Source of the DNA: Lobulomyces angularis
Taxonomy: Eukaryota; Chytridiomycota; Chytridiomycetes; Lobulomycetales; Lobulomycetaceae
DNA: 64,000 nucleotides
Direction: 5' to 3'
NCBI GenBank assembly: GCA_027604685.1
Contig: JADHYX010000067.1
Span: forward strand, 6,189-70,188
Of this stretch, positions 59,903-64,000 are shown one piece after another (position 1 is the stretch's first letter; each line of letters opens with the position of its first letter). The translations under genes and the position numbers were made by a program. The notes beneath the pieces were generated by a model. The model did no database searches. It was not told where the DNA came from and saw only the letters and a list, made by a program, of their open reading frames with translations.

Positions 59903-60075
59903 AATTTTATATTTTTTTGTTGTTCTATGATTTAATATTTTTTTTTTTTTTTTTAATTATTTTAATTTTTGTAAAACCAATCATATCACATTAAATTACA
60001 ACACTTTAAAAAAAAATTTTAGTCTTTGTTACAGATTTGTTTAATAGTGAATATTTTTTTTAAATCTACTTAACT

Positions 60076-61110
60076 ATGGAAACTCAAACGATCTACAACA
60101 TAGTACAAAAATTTTTTCGATTTTTATCTTTTATTTTACCTTCAATTTTAACAAAATTTGATGCCAGCTATGGCAGATTTACCAAAAATATTGATATATT
60201 TAATTGTAGTTTATTTATTAATGGAAAACTGGGATGGTATAATTTAAAAATCTCTTCAAAGTTGTTTTAGAAAGTTTTGTTTATCAAGGTTAATCTTTGA
60301 ATCTGTACCAATAGTTTTATTTCCATTATTCACATACACTTATTCTCAATCTCCGATCTTAGAGTTTACAAGAAAAAAATTACTATGCTTTTCACTTTTT
60401 TTAATTCATTATGTAATAACTTTAAAATTTTTAATAAATTAAATGAAATTCACTGCTTTAGATTCATAGGGCTTGGATATATACTTATTTTGTACCAGTT
60501 ATGGCAAAATTGTCGGTTTTAGAGGTAATTCTAACTGCTTCCACGTTTAACGCTTTAAATGCGTTTTCTCATGGTTATTATTTTGCTACAATGTTCGACG
60601 GCAATGTGGAAAAAAATTTTGGTTTGAGAACTTGGTTTGGAATTTTTCTTTTCTTAGCCGGATTCAGGTAAAAATAAAATCTAAAACATGGTTATTATGT
60701 TTATTTAAAATACTATAGCATCAATTTACTGCATGATTACTCCTTGATGTATCAAAGACGGAAATATGAAGATATAATGAAAAAAAAAAAGGGTGGAAAA
60801 GACGTGGAAAAAGTATACATTATTCCAAAAAATTATTTGTTTGAATATATTACTTGTCGTAAGATTTCTTTTAATTGTTCAGTATTGTTTATTTATTTTT
60901 TATATTTTATTTTTTCTGTTAGCCAACTATTTCGGTGAAATTATTGAATGGTTAGGTTGGGCTATTTTAATCGGTGAACCTGGGTTGAGCTTTTTTTTGT
61001 TTAGTGTAGCAAATTTGCTTCCTAGAGCCATTAGAACTCATAATTGGTATAAGGAGAAATTTGAGGATTATCCTGTTAATCGTTGTATATTAATTCCATA
61101 TTTATTCTGA
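60076..61110 (+). CDS. 3-oxo-5-alpha-steroid 4-dehydrogenase (SRD5A1/2-like)
   Basis: Integral ER-membrane NADPH-dependent reductase of the steroid 5-alpha-reductase family. The start METQTIYNIVQKFF leads into NGKLGW. The first intron is best placed from 60236 to about 60291, giving GWLIFESVPIVLFPLF, which matches the family GW-x3-E-x-P motif. HYIHRAWIYTY, LNAFSHGYYFATM, LFEYITC and NYFGEIIEWLGWA follow. The end LPRAIRTHNWYKEKFEDYPV with NRCILIPYLF is diagnostic. Four to five exons with multiple membrane spans. The physiological substrate (sterol, or another unsaturated ketone) is not determinable. Confidence 0.87.
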
Positions 61111-61399
61111 AATTGTATTATTTCTCAGTTAATTATTATTTGTAATTGTTTAATTAAATAAAAATTCTGTTATCTTCATTTACAAATTAAAATTTTTTGT
61201 TTGGTTTAAATATAAATTTAAATCAAAAATAAAAAATTAACTTCAAAAAGAAAATAGAGTTTGATCATTGGGCAAATTAAAAATGTCATCCCCTAGATTA
61301 AAATTTAAGCATTCGGTGGGAATAGAATAAAGAATCAAAATTCTCATATTCTTTTTTATTTTAATGTAAAATGTTATTTTTTTTATTCCGTTGTAGTTA

Positions 61400-62527
61400 A
61401 TGTCTCATAGAGGTATAAAAAAAGTTATATATAGCGATTAATAAAAATTTATAAAATTCTTTTTTTTTATTTTTTTTTAGGTGGTAGTTTAGAAAGAATA
61501 GAAAACACATTAACAGCTTTCAAGTACTCTGCAGACACTTTAAAGGTTCATTTGTTGGAATTGGATGTTCAACTAACCAAAGACAATCAAGTTGTAATTT
61601 TTCATGATAGAAATTTGTTAAGGTTTTATAAACACAAATTTCATCAAAATAATTTAACTTTTTGGTTTCTTTTTTGGAAAACTAAAAAAAATAGGCTATG
61701 TGGTGTTAATAAAACTATATCCGATTTTAACTTTGAAGATTTACCAAGATTGTTAATTCCTGAAAAATTGAAAAAAACCGTTTCTGACTTTTCTGAAGAC
61801 CCAGATCACAATAGAATTCCCTTATTGGAAGAACTATTTAAACTTTATCCATTATATCCAATGCAAATCGATGTTAAACTCGGCCAAGAAGAATTGGTAT
61901 TGCAAACTGGTATATATGAAGATTAATACAATAGTTTTTTTTCATGTTATTTCTTTTTTCCAAGGAAATTTAATTAGAAAGTACAATAGACAAAAATTTA
62001 CTGTATGGGGATCTTTTAAAGATAATGCGAATGCAAGATGTCAAAAGTTTTTTGGGAATGAAATACCTCTTTTTTTCAGTGTTCGTCCATTTTTATTTTC
62101 TTACTTTTTGTGGTAAAAAAAAACAAATTAAAAAAATTTTTTAATTTTACTAACACTTTTTATTTTTTTTAGGGGAATTGGTTTAAAAGAATTGTATAAA
62201 AAGTATTTTAAACCAGTATATAGCTGCTTAATTTTACCAAATATAAAATTTTTTATGAACCGTGGGTATTTTCAATTTTTAAACAGTATGGGGATTTCAG
62301 TGATTGCATTCGGAGTTGGGATTGGTGCCATAAATAATGAGGAAGGGTACGCTATGGCTCGTGAAGCAGGAGTTAATGGTAACAATTTCCAAATTTTTTT
62401 TTTTAATAAATACTTAAACTTTAAAGGAATTTGCACTGATAGGCCATCATTATTAATGGAGTGGCTAAAATCTCATCCTTTGAATGGTGTTGATGGTAAC
62501 GTTGTTCAAAGTGGGAAGCTGGAATGA
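61400..62527 (+). CDS. Glycerophosphodiester phosphodiesterase (GDPD family)
   Basis: Hydrolyses glycerophosphodiesters, possibly lysophospholipids, to glycerol-3-phosphate and alcohol. The 13-nt first exon (61400-61412) starts MSHRG and splices to GSLERIENTLTAFKYSADTL. The catalytic HRG, E-N-T, LLELDVQLTKDNQVVIFHD and NLLRLCGVNKTISDF segments are in order. MQIDVKLG and the closing VIAFGVGIGAINNEEGYAMA with GVNGICTDRP match the C-terminal part. Introns begin near 61413, 61623, 61908, 62110 and 62379; the second is read-through-compatible but splices to match GDPD. Resembles the GDPD1/4/7 branch. TGA at 62525. Confidence 0.9.
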
Positions 62528-62676
62528 AGTAGTTTTTTGTTATGGTTTATTTTTATATATATTTATTTAGTTATAATATCTACAAGTTCTAGAAAAATAA
62601 ATATTATTACAGCTATGAGATGTAAGAAATTAGTTCTAAAAAAGAAAAAATATATATATATTTAGCAAAAAATATT

Positions 62677-64000
62677 TTAGTCAAACATTGCCAGAAGCTC
62701 GTTTAAGTTAACACCTGGCCCATTCTCATCGCCCATCAGCTCCCCTGCTAACATACTTTTTCTATCTTGTATTTTAAGCATTTTTTCTTCCATGGTATCT
62801 TTACAAATTAAACGAAATACTTTTACATCTAAAAAATTATTAAAAAATCTTTAACTTTCACAAAAAACTTTCAAAAAAAAAAAAAAAGATAAAAATTCTC
62901 CTTCACCTCTAGATTGACCTATTCGGTGGACGCGATCGATTGCTTGGTACTCTACAGCAGAATTCCACCTGTAAAAAAAAAAAACTTGTGTTATTGATTT
63001 CACAATTTTTTAAGTATACCAAGGATCACATAAAATTACAGTACTTGCGGCAACTAAATTTAAACCAACACCTGCCGATCGCAATGAAGCTATCAAAATT
63101 TGTTAACAAAATAAGAAAAATTATTTTTTTTACTATTACCAAGTAAAATGTAACAATTTTTATCTTCATTAAAAACTGCAAGATTTGCATCTCTAACATT
63201 GTTATTCATACTTCCATCCAATCTGGCAAGCTTAAAATTTTCGTTTTTTAACTTTTTTTCTATAATGTCAAGAAAACTCGTAAATTGGCTAAATATAACA
63301 CATTTGTGAACTTTTTGAAAATTATTTTCTGTGTCTATTGTAAATTTTCGATTTTCTTGTTTTAGCTTTTGCACTATATCCAAGATTGCGTCAATTTTTA
63401 CTCCGTTAACATTAAAATTGGTTTTTTGTATTGAAAGTGGTTCGTCATTTCCGTCTACAGTACCAATGTTTAAAAAAGTTAAATCTTCCTCCAAACATGG
63501 TCTCATACAGATTGGACTGAAAAAAATAAAATACATTATAAACAAATACACAAATACACAAATGCACATTACCAATCACTACCTGCACACTGTCGTTCCT
63601 TTTTGTCAAAATGTTCTTTTATACAACTTAAAAAAAAAAAATAGAAGTGTGGATAAAAATTTTTTTAAACAAAACTTAATTACGCTTCGCAAAAAGTATG
63701 TTCACAACAATTCAAGGATACAACTGCCCGCTCTCCACATAAAAGTTTACAAAATGGGCTTTTTTCTTCTTGGGATAGGCTTTTAATGTTAAAACCATCT
63801 ACCTCATTGTCCAATTTGAGCATTTCATCAAAATCAAAATTTTTTAAAAGTAACGGGTGATCACAAAATTGCCTCAGTCTTAATATAAGCTGAAAAACAT
63901 GAGTGTAGATATTATTTTTGTTTTTTAGAGTATTCAGTTTCTTTTTTGATAATTCCATTAATCGGTTGTATATCATCGAGTGCTCATCACTTTGAAAATT
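62677..64000 (-). CDS. SNF2-family ATPase with internal RING finger, Rad5/HLTF-like (C-terminal part)
   Basis: The 5' part lies outside the window. Present: FQLILRLRQFCDHPLLL, then a RING finger with CKLLC, CCEHTFCEAC and CPICMRPC (C3HC4, joined by introns near 63586-63682 and 63514-63575). The helicase C domain follows: VHKCVIFSQFTSFLDIIEKK, LARLDGSMNN, SLRSAGVGLNLVAASTVILC and [20 protein letters not shown]. It ends DTMEEKMLKIQDRKSM and LNELLAMFD. The RING inside the helicase domain and the EEKMLKIQ tail favour Rad5/HLTF, PCNA polyubiquitin ligase and fork-remodelling ATPase, over Rad16. The HIRAN and ATP-binding parts cannot be checked here. Confidence 0.8.

Noticed and set aside
61623..61695. 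Lineage-specific insertion in GDPD
   Set aside because: The segment starts GT and ends AG and its removal yields the conserved NLLRLCGVNK junction, so it is an intron without stops.
1..64000. Alternative nuclear code
   Set aside because: TAA, TAG and TGA all terminate conserved proteins at the expected C-termini.

Overview
The window is a strongly AT-rich eukaryotic nuclear segment packed with short protein-coding genes. Most are interrupted by small GT-AG introns, typically about 40-130 nt with long T runs before the acceptor. All three standard stop codons end convincing genes (TAA in rps23, TAG in the PRELI protein, TGA in TDP1), so the standard code is used. A LysM membrane protein, a fungal-style nrc-2/Kin82 kinase, an Rsc1/2-like remodeller subunit and a Ctr copper transporter with the fungal cysteine-rich N-terminus point to a fungus or close relative. 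A large ASH-domain protein resembling the axonemal central-pair protein CFAP74 points to a flagellated, zoosporic lineage. Mitochondrial GatA, a CEM1-type ketoacyl synthase and a PRELI/UPS protein show ordinary mitochondria. The species is not identified.

Layout: 1-8.4 kb carries a 3'-truncated copper transporter, a SCYL1/Cex1 pseudokinase, a septin and a Myb-like protein, all on the minus strand. 8.4-11.1 kb holds rps23 flanked by two regions with decayed-looking coding fragments. 11.1-13.7 kb encodes a DNA-repair module of FHA, PBZ, macro-like, HIT and zinc-finger domains that may be one fused aprataxin gene. 14-18.2 kb has a KEN-box protein, a PRELI protein and histidinol phosphatase. 18.3-23.5 kb has a four-span PPxY membrane protein, an AGC kinase, endonuclease V and a LAMTOR5-like Ragulator subunit. 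23.7-30.1 kb has Snu13, a zinc-ribbon protein with a duplicated motif, a ZC2HC1 protein and two unrecognised proteins. 30.4-36 kb has an IGHMBP2/Hcs1 helicase and an Rsc1/2-like bromodomain-BAH protein. 36.3-42.6 kb has queuosine salvage, SR-beta, GatA and CEM1. 42.8-50.9 kb has the LysM protein, a parvulin, a TMEM68-like acyltransferase, TDP1 with an N-terminal RanBP2-type zinc finger, and a universal stress protein. 51.1-64 kb has the CFAP74-like protein, an 88-bp tandem repeat, proteasome beta-7, an F-box protein, a steroid 5-alpha-reductase, a GDPD, and the C-terminal part of a Rad5/HLTF-like ATPase.

The genes are mostly unrelated housekeeping genes, but nucleic-acid repair is well represented: the aprataxin module, endonuclease V, IGHMBP2, TDP1 and a Rad5-like protein. 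The most interesting points are the possible FHA-PBZ-macro-HIT-ZnF fusion, the TDP1 domain combination, the many tiny 5' exons, the exact 88-bp repeat and the duplicated GRKI motif. I found no CRISPR array, transposon, rRNA or convincing tRNA. Gene coordinates span introns.
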